From positions 868,001 to 932,000 of the forward strand of contig OZ234497.1 of NCBI GenBank assembly GCA_965153455.1: a DNA stretch of 64,000 nt. The letters are read 5' to 3'. The position numbers and the translations under genes are program-made. Of this stretch, positions 11,385 to 23,295 are shown in pieces. The DNA comes from Sphagnum compactum. Taxonomy: Eukaryota; Bryophyta; Sphagnopsida; Sphagnales. The notes beneath the pieces are model-generated. The model was not told the origin of the DNA and did not search any database. It saw nothing but the letters and a program-made list of their open reading frames with translations. How positions within the stretch are numbered: the first letter of the stretch is position 1; each line of letters opens with the position of its first letter.

Positions 11385-11765
11385 TCGGCAGTGCTTTCTG
11401 TTTCCAGATCATGAATCACCACTATAGCAGCCTTTCTGGATGGAGTGCCAAATAAACCACAACACATATGACTCTTTGGCACACACAGGTTGTCACATTT
11501 TGCCAATGATTCCCTTGGTTTCACATCTGGAAGGCCATTGCCTATGCTACATGATTTGCTATGACTGAGCCAAAAGAAGGTAGGGGGCTGATGGTGGCTC
11601 CAAAGGGCACATAGAAAATCTGTTGAGGGCGCACATAAACCCCTTCATTGGCCTTAAATCAGGGAGAGCCTAGCGATCTGTACCATCTATGATTCCTATG
11701 GACAGAAGGATGCCCACAATTTGTCAACGATCATCAGTTTTCCATTTGGAAGCTAGGCCATTGGC
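11385..11765. repeat. two diverged outlying units of the 116-bp repeat
   Basis: At 11395-11520 the text 'cctttctggatggagtgcc' and 'ggttgtcacattttgcca' clearly matches the array unit. At 11640-11735 'ggccttaaatcagggagagc' and 'cccacaatttgtcaacgatc' is a weaker match. These look like older edge units. Confidence 0.6.
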
Positions 11766-12639
11766 TACGCTAAAAAATGATAGGAATGGACTGAAACGAA
11801 GTCAGGGCTGCAATGCAGATGTGATACACACAGGAACTCAGACGGGAATAATGTGCGATAAGTAATTTCCCGAGGAGCTGCCTTGTGCCAACCCTTCATT
11901 ATGTAACACCCTGCTCTGAGTCAGGGTTCTTCTTTTCAATTTTATGATGTAGCTGAAGGACATCCTCCATGAGATGATTTAGACAGATTTGGTTACATAC
12001 TAGATATGAAAGTGAAAAAACCAGAATCCTTTTATATTCTTGGCTACCTACTGGAAGTTATCGTAAAAATCTGGAAAATTTGGGTCATTTTTTTCATGAA
12101 GTATCTTTTTGCATAGGTCAAAATCATATTTTTCAGGTTGATTTGGCAAAATTTTGCCCAAAAACAACACTACTTTTAGGGCATTGTTTGACATAGTGTT
12201 GTCCTTGCTTTTCTTGTTTTGTTCAGGGTACACCATAGTTAGGAAAGTTTTTTTAAAAAAAAAAAACCTTTTCACTTTCTAAAATGTTCCAACACATTAG
12301 AAATACTCACAATGTTAAGAACACATTAGAGATATTTGCAAAGTTAGTAAAACCCAGAGCAAAATCCCAGGTTAAACTTAGGATAACAATCAAAATGCAA
12401 GATGAGATTGTGCCAAAGGAAAATAACAAAGGTAAAAACTCAAATTTCTTCCTCAACCAAAAATAACTTGAGTTTGTTTCTATCTCTTTTGTTTTGCATG
12501 TCTACTTTTGTGCCTACTTAGGTTATGGGATATTTAAAGGTTACTTAGGAGATTACACAAAATTTATTTTAAGAATTAGCTAGGGATTTTCTAAATTAGA
12601 GAATATATTTCAAGGTTATTTAAAAGGATACCTAAGAAT
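11766..12639. other. no gene seen
   Basis: Contains an A10-12 tract near 12252-12266 and short open frames on both strands without recognisable motifs. Confidence 0.4.
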
Positions 12640-13040
12640 GATTCATAACATAAAAGAAAGCTATATAAACTTACCTAGGGGGTTATCCAAGGTAAGCGCT
12701 ATCGAAAACTTACATAAAAAACTACATAAGGTCTACCTTGAAGGTTACCTAGGGCCTACGTAAGGGGTTATCTATTGTAAGGGCTATAAAAAACTTACAT
12801 ACAGGGTTACAGAAGGTTTATTTTGAAGGTTACCAATGGGAACACTTAGGGGGTTATCTATTGTAAGGATTATCAAAAAGTTACATAAAAGTTTACATAA
12901 GGTCTAGTTTGCAGGTTACCTAGGAAAACACCTAAGGGTCTACCTAGGGGGTTATCTACAGTGAGGGCTATCAAAACTTACACCTAAGGGTCTACCCAGA
13001 GGGCTATCTAAGGAAACACCCTCTAGGTAGACCTTGGAAG
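12640..13040. repeat. 84-98 bp minisatellite, GGGGTTATCTA units
   Basis: Units marked by GGGGGTTATCTATTGTAAGG occur near 12680, 12765, 12849 and 12947, with 'aaaaacttacata' and 'ggttacctagg' between them. At least four diverged copies. Confidence 0.7.
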
Positions 13041-13228
13041 CAAGTAAAAAGGATTTTGGCATTTTACCTCTTGCTACCAGTGTTGATACCAATGTTGATA
13101 ATAGACGCACACCAATATATTAGACCGACATTGGTTTTTACCATGTTACTAGTGTAGGTATTGTTTCAACCAAGGCATAACAAGCTTGTGGGTAGTTAGT
13201 GGTGAGCATTTAAAGGCAATGCAATGAG

Positions 13229-13577
13229 GCTCCGGTGAACCAACACCCACACTGGTACCAGGTAAATTTTGAGTGAGACATCTTGGTGGCTATATTAAGC
13301 CCAAGAAATGTTAGATTTGGACTCATAGACCCCGATTCAGTGTAAGCATGAGATATTCTTAATATTTAGAAGCAAGTTAAATGGATATTGAGGATTCTAC
13401 CATGGTACCAGAGTGAGTGCTGGTTCACCCTCATGAAACCAAGCAACCAAGAACGAACTAACTACCATGGTTAGGTGGGGAGCTGCACCAACAAAAAGCC
13501 TGGTTTCCCGACCACTTACAGTTCACCTTTCATGGTACTCTGGTGGGTGCTGGTTCACTGTTCATTCTGGCTTTGAG
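13229..13577. mobile_element. TIR element, GTGAACCAGCACCCACCA family
   Basis: The left terminus GGTGAACCAACACCCACACT pairs with the right terminus GGTGGGTGCTGGTTCACTG. A further inverted terminus-like segment lies inside at about 13402-13430. The interior 'ctaccatggttaggtgggga' and 'tttcccgaccacttacagtt' matches the interior of the element at 35406-35780, which shows one family. No coding capacity. Confidence 0.6.
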
Positions 13578-16577
13578 GTACTTAATAGGGAGAATTTATA
13601 GTACTACCAATGATTCTCTACCAATGGCAAGAGATGCCGACTTGACAACTTAGATAGCACGAATATACTATTACAGACTTGGGATCCTTCTTTCAATCTT
13701 GACATTGGATTGGGAAACTGTAAAACATTGGAGGTCCCTGGATTTGTAAACTGTAAATGGAGATCCCTGGGTTAGTAAACTGTAAAGTATTGGAGGTCCC
13801 GTCCACTTTAGAACAAATGGAGGTGCAATTGCTTGAGTAGGAATGTGTGTTTTCTTGATGGAATGTAATGGAGGTAACGGAGCAATGTTCATAAGTAAGC
13901 TTAAAGGAGGTCATTTGTCACAGGTATAAATTTAGAACGTCATTGCCAACCAAGTTTTGCGAATTTTTGAACACCCTTGGACGATATTTGGGTGGCAATT
14001 GAAAGCTTTGAGAAACATTAAACTTTGAAACGCCCCTGGGGATCATTTAATACTAGGTAATGCTATGGGAAGACGAAAGCGCTAAAATATGAAAATAGGG
14101 GGTTGTGGGACGACAAAGCTGAGCGTGAGCCAGTGTTGGTAGGTTATTGAGTTTTCACCCAACTATCAAACCGGGTATTAATAACTCACATCTAGGTTCT
14201 TGATTTTCCAGATAACCAGTAATGTTGATGACCGTCTGGTATTAAAATTTCAAATTTTAATAAACTACATGGATGACCCAGTTATTATCCACGTAGTTTA
14301 TCTTAAATTGCTAAACATTTTTATGATTTAAAAAATTACTGAAAAGTAAAATAACATAATAAAATTTTAATTCTAAGAAATCTATATAATCTACCAGCTA
14401 ATGACCGGAAGGATAACTTGTGGTTATCAACCAGGTATTTCATAACCATATAGGTAGCTAATCTTATTTGCGGATTCTGCTTCTGTTAACCCACATTGGT
14501 GTTACAGATCCAACATTTGAAACCACAACCCTAGTTCAATATTTTGTAAGAGTAACAGAGGTCCAACAAGTCCCATTTTGCACATCTTCATATAATTCAG
14601 ACAATGTTGGTCATGTAATTACATGGATAGGCTTCAAATTTGAATGTTAGGTAATAAAAAAAAGTCCATATGGTTCTATGGTCAATTACTTCACAACTGT
14701 CAGGCAAATATTTTTGAATGCAGCCCATGTCCACATTCATGTTATCACTTCTAGAAGAAAACAATTGCATTGAGAAATCAAGCAATAGCCAATGGGAGAG
14801 TTCATGACCAAATTTGTCCTCGTGTTATATTTGCAAATAAGTTATGCGATGTCAAATGGTTGAATGGCACACAATTGTGTGTTGTTTTAAAAAGGTTGTC
14901 ACTCTTATGAAATTACATCTTATGCATGATATGAACTTTTAGATTTCTGTAAAATAGAGGCAAAATTGTTTAATGTAATTTGGAAGGCATGTAACAACAA
15001 AATAATTATGAGTATTTGTAAATAATATTATTATTGTTTAAGGTAATAGTATGGATAAAAATGGGGAACAAAATAATGAGGCTTCATGAGGCTTACGAGG
15101 AGAATCTTTTGACTAAGGGCATAAGGGCGATTATGAATAATTTAGAGAACTATTTCAAGTTTGTAATAATGGAAGGTCAAGTATGTAGACTTGACCAAAT
15201 TGTGGATTCCAAATAGTGTAAAATTTATCCATAGAAGGATGAAAAGTTATAAATGGCACATGATGATTAATTTGATAATAAGAAATAGATAAAAATGAAT
15301 GTGGTTGATTATTCATTCACTTCTTTCCTTCAAATATATAAGGGGTAGAGATTGGAGCTTTTGGCTCATAATTTGCATTCAATAATTTCATGTTGTTAAT
15401 TGGATCAAGATTTATAAAAGTTTCATACATGAAGAAGAATCCTTGAAGAAATATAATGTGGAGATTATTATAAATTGTGTAAATTTTGTAGTCTTTGGTG
15501 AGTGATCCCCATAAAAGAGAATCTTTAGGCGTGTGTCATGAATTCCATTGGGGTGTAGTTTTCACATAAAGATTCAACTTTAGGCGTGTGAGTGATCCTA
15601 TCTCAAAAGAATGTAAAGTTTCATGTTGGAAATCATGTGAATGACGAATATTGCAAATGTTGTTTTAAAGTATGTTTAATAATTTACCTATGTGCTAAAA
15701 AAGATTAATCAAAATTTAATCTTCATAGTTTCGGACCCTTTCTTAAATTATAAGCATGTTATCGATTAAGGATAATTTATCCTCTGCAAAGAGTAGGCAT
15801 TTCAAAACATGAAATGTTCAAAGTAAAAACACACTAAGGTGTAACACTTTTAAGCACATATGGAAGTCCATAATTGCATAAATTAACACTTTGAAAATAG
15901 TGTGAAGGCAAAATACTTTGAATCACACAAGTCATTTTACAAGTTATCATTTGAAATTTATTATAAAAAAAATTACAACCCTAGTTTATCTTATGGAGAA
16001 TTTAAATTTGAAATATGAGCTTCTAAATTATTACTTTTATTCAATAAAAGGACTTAAAAAAAAAAAAACCATAATTCAAAGTACATAAAAAAATTTCGTC
16101 ACCCAAACCTTTCCAAAAAGTCTTCCTTAATATCAATGTTATAATATCACATTACCATTGAATCATTTATTCATTAAAAAACATTATATGAAGGTGCATG
16201 GAATCCTTATTCATTAATTATGGATTGTTATAGGTTTTTGGGTACTCTTTTAAAAGTCCATTATGTTAAAACTATTCAAAAATTATCCATGAAATTCATA
16301 AAATGTGATTATATTATATGTAATCATTATAATATTAAGCCTTTTTCATTTTAGTTGATTATATTTAATCACATAATCAATTACAAATTCTAAAATCTTA
16401 CAAAAACTGCCTTGTGAAAACATTTTATGAACAATATAAATACGTTTTCACCCCTCATTCAAACATTTCAAATTGTCCAACCTCTTTTTGTTGTTTGCAC
16501 CCGTGATACCTAATGCATACCAACAAGATATCATGGTAAGAAAAAAACAAAATAAATTTTCATCCGGTGCTTTACAC
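13578..16577. other. no gene recognised
   Basis: 13690-13920 has a weak repeat of 'ggaggtccctgg' and 'aaactgtaaa'. Short open frames at 14468-14650 and 15034-15216 on the + strand show no family motif. The segment 15824-15874 is shared with 60483-60533. The rest is AT-rich. Confidence 0.4.
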
Positions 16578-16678
16578 AAGGTAACTCCCTCTAAATAAGG
16601 CATTTTAAAATAATCACCCTCACTCTACATCGGGCAAGTGTTTATTTTGGGAATGCCCTGCTCTTCGGGTATTACCTT
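16578..16678. mobile_element. foldback MITE, 101 bp
   Basis: The outer arms AAGGTAA / TTACCTT and the inner arms GGCATTTTAAAATAA / TTATTTTGGGAATGCC pair. It belongs to the same hairpin family as 2353-2408 and 5014-5121. Confidence 0.7.
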
Positions 16679-17340
16679 AAACATGATATGAAGACACTAA
16701 TAGTGGGTGGAAGATATAGTAATTCCAGGAAAAATTGAAACCTTTTGTTATTTTACATTGCACATGTTATATAATCTCCTGCTTCCAACAATGAAAGAAG
16801 CCATATGCATGACCGTAGAGAAAGAAATAAAGGAAAAGATATTGTTTGAATCACTTTGGTTACTTCTAAATGTGATGCTTACAACTTATCTGTGCAATCC
16901 AAAAAAATAAAATACATAAACACTTAGTTTGCCAACTAAATCTGATCAACCCAGTGGCAATTTATCTTTTTGACAACTATTGTGTTTTTGAAACCTTGAG
17001 AAAATAATCCATTTCTAATTAATCTGGATCAAATTTAGGAGTATCTAGACAAATATAAACTACAAGAATGACAAAAATATAAGAAAATACCAAGTTGGTT
17101 GCATATATTCCAATGCATGTGTTGGAATCATTAACAGGCCAAGGCAACATGAGAATAAGTACCTTGATAAGTGCAGCATGAAAAACCTTAGCAACTTAAT
17201 TGTATAATTTGGACATAATTTAATTCCAACATAAAGAAAAAGGTTTCATGTATGACAAGAACAATGAGAAATGGTGGACAAAACAACTTGAAACAATGTT
17301 CTGATTTCTATAAACAAATAATCCCAAAAATACTTACATC

Positions 17341-17785
17341 ATCTATCTATGAAGCAAGGTAGTTAGTTTGTTTTGTTTTGTACTGATGACACCCAGGGAA
17401 CCGGGATGCTTCAGATCGCGTTCGTGGTCTCTTTGGAAAGCTCTTGAGGGGGAGGGGTGCATGGGCTTGGTTTCATGGCATTCGGACTTGCATAGCAAAA
17501 GTTCTTGAATATTGAATGATTACTTCACTGAAAATTAAATTAAATCATAACTGAAATTTTAGGAGGAATTGGAATGTGCCTTTGGTGTTGTTGGAAAGAT
17601 CTTGATGAGCAGGATTTAATGGAATTTATTTGGTAGGATTTGGATTCAGAAAGTGGCAGAAATTGATTTCTAAGTGATTTCTGCCCCTTAAAATTCAAAT
17701 AAATTCCAAAAAACCATGTTTTGGAAGGAAAAATCAGTTGAGGACGTGGTAACACTTGGGCTGATGGCACAGGCCACACTAGTTA
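17341..17785 (+). repeat. dispersed ~440-bp repeat (copy 1)
   Basis: Matches the reverse complement of 59955-60381 over its whole length. Shared words include GGGATGCTTCAGATC, TTGAATATTGAATGATT, TTCCAAAAAACCATGTTTTG and GGTAACACTTGGG. The appearance is LTR-like (low complexity, no coding), but neither end shows a clear TG...CA with duplicated target. It is possibly a solo LTR of an unrelated element. Confidence 0.65.
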
Positions 17786-19701
17786 TCATTAAGAGAGAGA
17801 TTTTGATTCATATTTTTGTCCTGATGGTCCTAACCACAATGTAGTATCATTTCTATCATCCTTTAGTGTTTGCCAATGTTTGTTGTCATTGAATTGGAAG
17901 TTTCTATTTCCATCAATTGAGTTTTAGAAACCAATAATTCCTTCTATCTATGGTCAATTATGTCTTGCTGAATTGAATAGTAAGTTTCTTTATCGTAAAT
18001 TCTTTTTCAAAACCCAAACCCAAACAACTTGGTCAAAAGGCACCTGAAAAATTAACCTAGACTAAAATCTTAATATAATGCTTGTCATTACCAAACTAAT
18101 TTTGCACAGTGCAGATCTGACCTCTTTGATCTGCTTTTATTCCTTGTGATTTGATAGTTTTTGTTTCATGTAAAAGTATTGATATTTTGTAAATCAATGT
18201 TTAGAGTGAATAATCTCAACTTTTTTGGTTTGTGAATTTTGTATAGACTTTACATGAAATGTGTTTAATTCATGAAATATTTTTCACCTAATACACTCCC
18301 AAACAAATTGGATGCTTCTAATTAAACTAGGATTATTTTTTTTTTTCATAAGTAGTTTTGTTTCAATATATATATATATATACATATATCTCTGCAAAAC
18401 ATACTAAAAAGAGGTATAATTCAGTCACATATGTTTCATTTAAGGCTGGTAGTTTAATAAATTTGTTTATTAAACTTGATGATTGTCCATTTGTGAATTG
18501 ATGTAAATCCATTTGCTAACTATGAACACCATATGGAATGTGTCTTTTGAAGTCGAGAGTAGTATAAGGCATGTTCCAATGTATTTAGTGGAGGTCAGCT
18601 TGAAGGCTCAAAATGCAATCTAAAATTTCAAGGCGACGAGTGACATCATTTTTAACACCTTCAAAGTAAAGATTTTTTTTCATAGTCCATAATTATATGC
18701 AAGCTCGATTGCAATTGTTACCATGTTATCGCAACGGCGGTGACAGCAGCAAAAGATTTAGTCTTAGGGTTAGGGTTTAGTTTTTCTTGCTGTCATAAGT
18801 TGCACAAGCGCTTGCTGAATGGATGTGTCATGACATATATGTATTCGACTTCTATCCCATTGTCGACTCCCGCCACTAGTGCCTCCTCCTCCTCCTCCAA
18901 ATAAAAGTACGGTCTTTATCTCTATCATGAGGGTTGGAAGAAGATTGACTACTAGCTACATCTCGTCAAGCTTTTAGGTGTCCATGTCCTCTTCATTCCA
19001 GGCAATGGAGGCTCCTACAAACAAGTAAGCCCATTGATATCAATTTTTGCATAAATTCAAATCGAAAGAGGAATGTTTCTCAGCTTGGTGATTGGCTGCG
19101 GAATTTTTTTCTTCTTGCTATTTCTAACAGGATATTTGATTGGCATTAGAATTGTTCCTGTGCTGCATGAATTTATGCATTGCATGGCAAGGCCAGCCTT
19201 TTTTCTTACTCCTATTCATTCAGATGATCAGTCTTCATTGTGATGTGTGTTTTGATCTAGAACCTTAAAAGTCTATGTTGAGTTCTTGCTCAGGAATTGA
19301 AGCATGAAAAAGAAGAAGAAAAAACCAGATTTCTCTGCCTTCCTCAGTCTTCATCCTGATGTGTTTTCTGATCTAGAACCCTGAAATCTATGTGGAGTTC
19401 TTGCAGCACATGAACAATCCTGATGCCAATCAAATATTAAAACAATAGCATAATTTTTAAGAAAAAAGAAAGCAGCTTGCTCCTCCTTCCTCCGTTTCTG
19501 GTCACATTAGAAAGTGAGCTTGATGTTCACCATGAGAGCTTTACAGTGCTGAAGTAGGTTTTCCAAGAAACAGGGACATAGGGTTTTGATATCTTTCTGC
19601 AAAAGACAGGAGTTTGTTTCTGAAGCAGAACTCCATTGTTGTTGCTAATGGCAGTAGCCAGGCTGATCAATTTGAGAAATAGATACAACAAAATTCTCAA
19701 A
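17786..19701. other. no gene seen; possible upstream exon
   Basis: Mostly AT-rich with a TA microsatellite near 18368-18383. A short open start 'atggaggctcctacaaacaa' followed by GTAAGC (19007-19032) could be a first exon for the NOL6-like pieces downstream, but seven codons cannot prove it. Two ~70-bp diverged repeats containing 'tttgatctagaacc' and 'gagttcttgc' lie at about 19227-19300 and 19348-19410. Confidence 0.3.
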
Positions 19702-19819
19702 TGCTGATCTCAGGAGCTATGAATGACTTAGTCATGCACAGGGTCTTAAACCCTAGAAGATGCCGATCTCAGGAGCTAGGAATGGCTTAGCCATGTACAG
19801 GGTCCTAAACCCTAGAAGA
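19702..19819. repeat. 59-bp tandem duplication
   Basis: 19702-19760 and 19761-19819 are two units of 59 bp beginning TGC(T/C)GATCTCAGGAGCTA and ending CCCTAGAAGA, with few differences. Confidence 0.9.
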
Positions 19820-19960
19820 TGCTTATGATTAGATCGGGAATGCTTGCCAGTGTATTTCTGTCATCCTCAGCTGGTCTGGTTTGCTTTCATATGTTTGCTT
19901 TGGGTTTTGTCCCCTGATTTGTTTTGGGAAAGCCTTCTGACATGACTTTGTGCTCTGCAG

Positions 19961-21834
19961 ATGTGCTTGATAGCTGCAGAGACGGACAGGGCCTACAATG
20001 GAGGGCCACTGGATGGCAAATACTATCAGCATTCCTCCTTCACACCTCTTGAAGCAGGATTGGTACAGGAGGGAACAGATTTTCTTATGGAAGAATACAC
20101 ATTTAGACTCTGTTCTCTATTTTAAGGACTTGGGTCAGCTAGATAAAAGTGTAGGTGAGCTGCTGCCTTCTCGAATTGAAGGTCTTGTGCAAGATGGCAT
20201 TTGCAAAATGCACATGCAAGCTTACTTCAGGCTCTGCATGGTGCATATCCTGCCTATGGTCTAACTGTCAAGTGAATAACATATACCTCATATTGCACCA
20301 GGTTGAAGACTTGCCTTTGGAATGAGTGCTGGAACTGTGTTAGGATTCTATCAGGATGTATGGGAAATTTGTTTTGTGATTGGTCCTTACTGTCAATTAT
20401 GCTCCGTTCATGTAAAAAAGTGTGGTTCATTGCTGGCTAGCAAAGAGATGGATGTGGTCACATTGGTTTTCTGGTGTGATTTCTGATGAAGTTGTTGAGC
20501 TTCTGGTGGTGTATACTTTTGTAAAATCAGCTCTGAATGGTCCTCCCTCCTCTCAAGTGACTGGCTTCCTAAGGTATGCACTTCCCCCACCCATTCTTCA
20601 GTATTTTGCAGAAGCAAAGATGCCTTTAGGATAGTGGTATTGAGCACCTGTATGTATGCTTTTGCTGCCTCACTGTAACTGCATTCCTGAATATTTGGAT
20701 ATTCTGTTGCACTTGTTGAAAGTGGATGGTCTCAAGAGCCCCTCCCTTTCCATGAAATGGGTGCAACAATTCTGCTAATAGGCCAAGAATGTAGACTGTT
20801 ATGCTGCTATCTGGAGAAGATTCTTCTTTTGGAAAGTAGATTTTATTGCTGCAGAAACTGGAAGGTGGTCAGTGATGAGAAAATGATGTCATGCACCATA
20901 CTTAGTCATCTTTCACCTTTCTTTTCAACTTGGTGCAACTAACTTCATAGAACCCTTCTTTCTATGTTCTGAGCAAGAAGTTTCTGTGAATGAGTCCAAA
21001 TCATATTTATCCCTCATAGCTCCAATGGAACATATCTGCCATTTTCCAGAGCAATGGCAGTGTGCAAGTCTTTGAGAAGCACATATGTGCTTGTGATGCC
21101 ATAGGTATCTCAACTGTTTTTTCTTCTTTCTTTTTTTTCAATTGGCATGGTTTAGTTTAACTAATCTGCTATTTGGTATGTGATTGTTGTCTGCAGTCAG
21201 TCTTTTGGACACCTTTGACATGTTATGATGCTCTCATAATGTTTCATCAAGAGGCATTATCTCATCCCATTCGAACCCTCTTCCAACCTGAAGTACACAG
21301 TAAAGGTGATCACATCTCCAAAATGAGGTTGAGGGCAAATCAGGCATTCCTCTTGATTAGTGCAAGTGAGGAGAGCCTAGGAAAGCATGCTGAAGGTTGG
21401 AAAAGCATGGTTTTCATGGTTTAGTGACTGCTGCTAAAGGTTCTGGTGTTGAATTTGTTGTAGCTGTTATAAAACAAGCACCCATTGAAGGAATTTCACC
21501 CTGGGTGTCCCAAAACGTGCTGAGGAGGGGGATCAGAACAGGAAGGGAGCATTTGCCAATTGGTTTCAATTATGTTTTGGAATTTGCTCAGGAATTGCAG
21601 GTACATATTGGGTGATTCTGGCCTTAGAACTGCCTGAATGTTTGCCCAAATTTTGCGTCAATTAGTAGAAATTATCTACACCCACTGTTGGAGCTGATGA
21701 AGTTGATGGGTAAGTCATGGCAGTGTATTGATTTGCAGGTCAAGTATGGAAAGGTGTGCACTCTATGGTATGATGCAGCAGGGAGCAGTGGCATCATGGG
21801 TCTTACTTTCTCAAGTTCTGCACATGTTACAAAA
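19961..21834 (+). pseudogene. NOL6/Utp22-like C-terminal exons (fragment)
   Basis: NOL6/Utp22 is a nucleolar SSU-processome protein needed for 18S rRNA maturation. Consecutive pieces on this strand read like its C-terminal half, in order. They are QNAHASLLQALHGAYPAYG (20204-20260), LAKRWMWSHWFSGVISDEVV with ELLVVYTF and SSQVTGFLR (about 20438-20573, ending at donor AAG|GTATGC), and FWTPLTCYDALIMFHQEAL (21197 onward, after acceptor CTGCAG). The last are GFNYVLEFAQELQ (ending 21600, donor CAG|GTACAT) and VKYGKVCTLWYDAAG with GIMGLTF (21739-21834, acceptor GCAG, donor AAAA|GTAAGA). Known plant homologues have the motifs LAKRW, EAVELLVA, TGFLR, FRTPL.NYD and LWYD..GGD.IGLTW in this order. A frame change near 21410 and unclear junctions in 19961-20300 and 20640-21190 suggest decay, or introns I cannot place. 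The N-terminal two thirds was not found. Confidence 0.65.
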
Positions 21835-22191
21835 GTAAGATGTGTTTTCATATCTCTTAAAAGTTGATTCAATTGTTTTGTCATGAAATTATTTTCTCTC
21901 AAATAATGTTAGCTACTCTCGAAGAGAGAGCAGGGCCCATGATTAATTACATTTTTACTCTCTGAATTCCAGTTGGAAGAAAAGATGAGTCTGCAAAACC
22001 TTTAATCTTCAAAATGAGGCCTCTCACATTGAAGGGATTTTCACACTCCATCAGCATGGTCAAGTGTGGTGTAAGCTTCATGGTTCTCAGGGAAAATGAT
22101 TGTGAAACCACTTGCAATTGGATTGGAGGTGGATTTTCGTTGTTCAAAGTTATAACAATCATTGTCTGTTGATTGCATGGAGCATGTGCAG

Positions 22192-23295
22192 TTGGATGTG
22201 GAGGTAGTTTTTGAGTACCCAGATGAATCAAATGTGGAGTTTACAGATGAAGCCAAACTTGATGATGCATTCAATTGCAGTCAGGGTGGGTATGAACATC
22301 GCGGCATCTTTGGGCCTTTTGGCCTGCTTGTCTTAACAGATGAGAACTTCCAGGAACAAACAGCTGTGTATTTTTACATTGCACGTTCAACTGATGGTAA
22401 ATGGACCACAAAGTTTTGCAACGACCAGAGCAGGTATGATAAAAGTCTAAGAAAGGATACTTCATACTACTTTTTTGTATCAGAAAATTTTCAGATTCTT
22501 GCAGCTAAGTGTAATGTATCTGTCCTTGCAACTAAGTGTTACTTTGAAATTGAAGGTAAAAACATTGATTTGGGCATTGGTATTGTGCAGATCATCTTTG
22601 CTACCTGGTGTTGAGAAGCTAGTATATGGCAGTTATGTGAAGATTTTACCAACAGAAGATTTTCTTGCACTTTGTGTCCTTGTGAGATTCTCCTCCCACA
22701 TGCTGAGAATGAAACATATTTCATTAGGTTGTACAATTATAGACAGGATTTCTGGATGGAGTCTAAAATACTTGGACTAGTGCAGGCTATTTACTTTCAT
22801 TTGTCAATTTGGTGGGGTATCATAGTGCCCAACCAAAATGGCTGTCATTGTTTCCCTCTCGATACAGGAAATTCACATAGCTGTAAGAAGAGGAGACAAT
22901 GGATGAAAGCCATGAAAGGGTTTGTTTTCATTGAAGTTTGTTTGTTGTTTCATAGATGTAGTGTAGCTTCTGTGAATCCCAAATATCTGTCTTTCTTTTT
23001 ATCATATTCTAATAGAAACTGTTTTTGTGTTTAGGTGGACCAATCTATAGTGGAAAGTTTTGTGCAACACGGGCGTATGGTAGTCACCTCACGGGTATAT
23101 CCAACAGTGGCTGTTGATGACCTAGCAAACCTCTATCTCTTCAACAATGGAATGACCCCCATCACAGTGCGGAGCATTGATGCCTATCCTATGAGATCTG
23201 CTGTACTGAGTGCAGTCAGTGCAGAGATTCCCCGCCCTTTTTCCACACACGTTACTCTAGTCTGCAGACATGGTCACAAATTGCACCTAAATTGA
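22192..23295 (+). pseudogene. acid invertase (GH32) last three exons, catalytic part absent
   Basis: GH32 acid invertases hydrolyse sucrose in the wall or vacuole. Three exons encode only the C-terminal beta-sandwich module. Exon 22192-22433 carries LDVEVVFEYPD, GIFGPFGLLVLTDENFQEQT and CNDQSR. Exon 22591-22681 carries SSLLPGVEKLVYGSYVKIL. Exon 23035-23295 carries VDQSIVESF and RVYPTVAVDDLANLYLFNN before a TGA stop. Donors (CAG|GTATGA, CTT|GTGAGA) and acceptors (GTGCAG, TTTAG) are canonical. Phases match exactly (split codon after DQS, phase 0 before VDQS), and sizes (242, 91, 261 bp) agree with the last exons of typical plant invertase genes. No NDPNG, RDP or WECPDF segment was found upstream, so the catalytic propeller is missing here. 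The exons themselves are undamaged, so recent capture, a chimera or a rearrangement is likelier than old decay. Confidence 0.82.

Noticed and set aside
14128-14520. Further hAT-like element starting CAGTGTTGGTAGGTTATT
   Set aside because: No matching right terminus or target duplication could be found.
22041-22465. - strand frames opposite the invertase exons
   Set aside because: Shadows of the real + strand exons.
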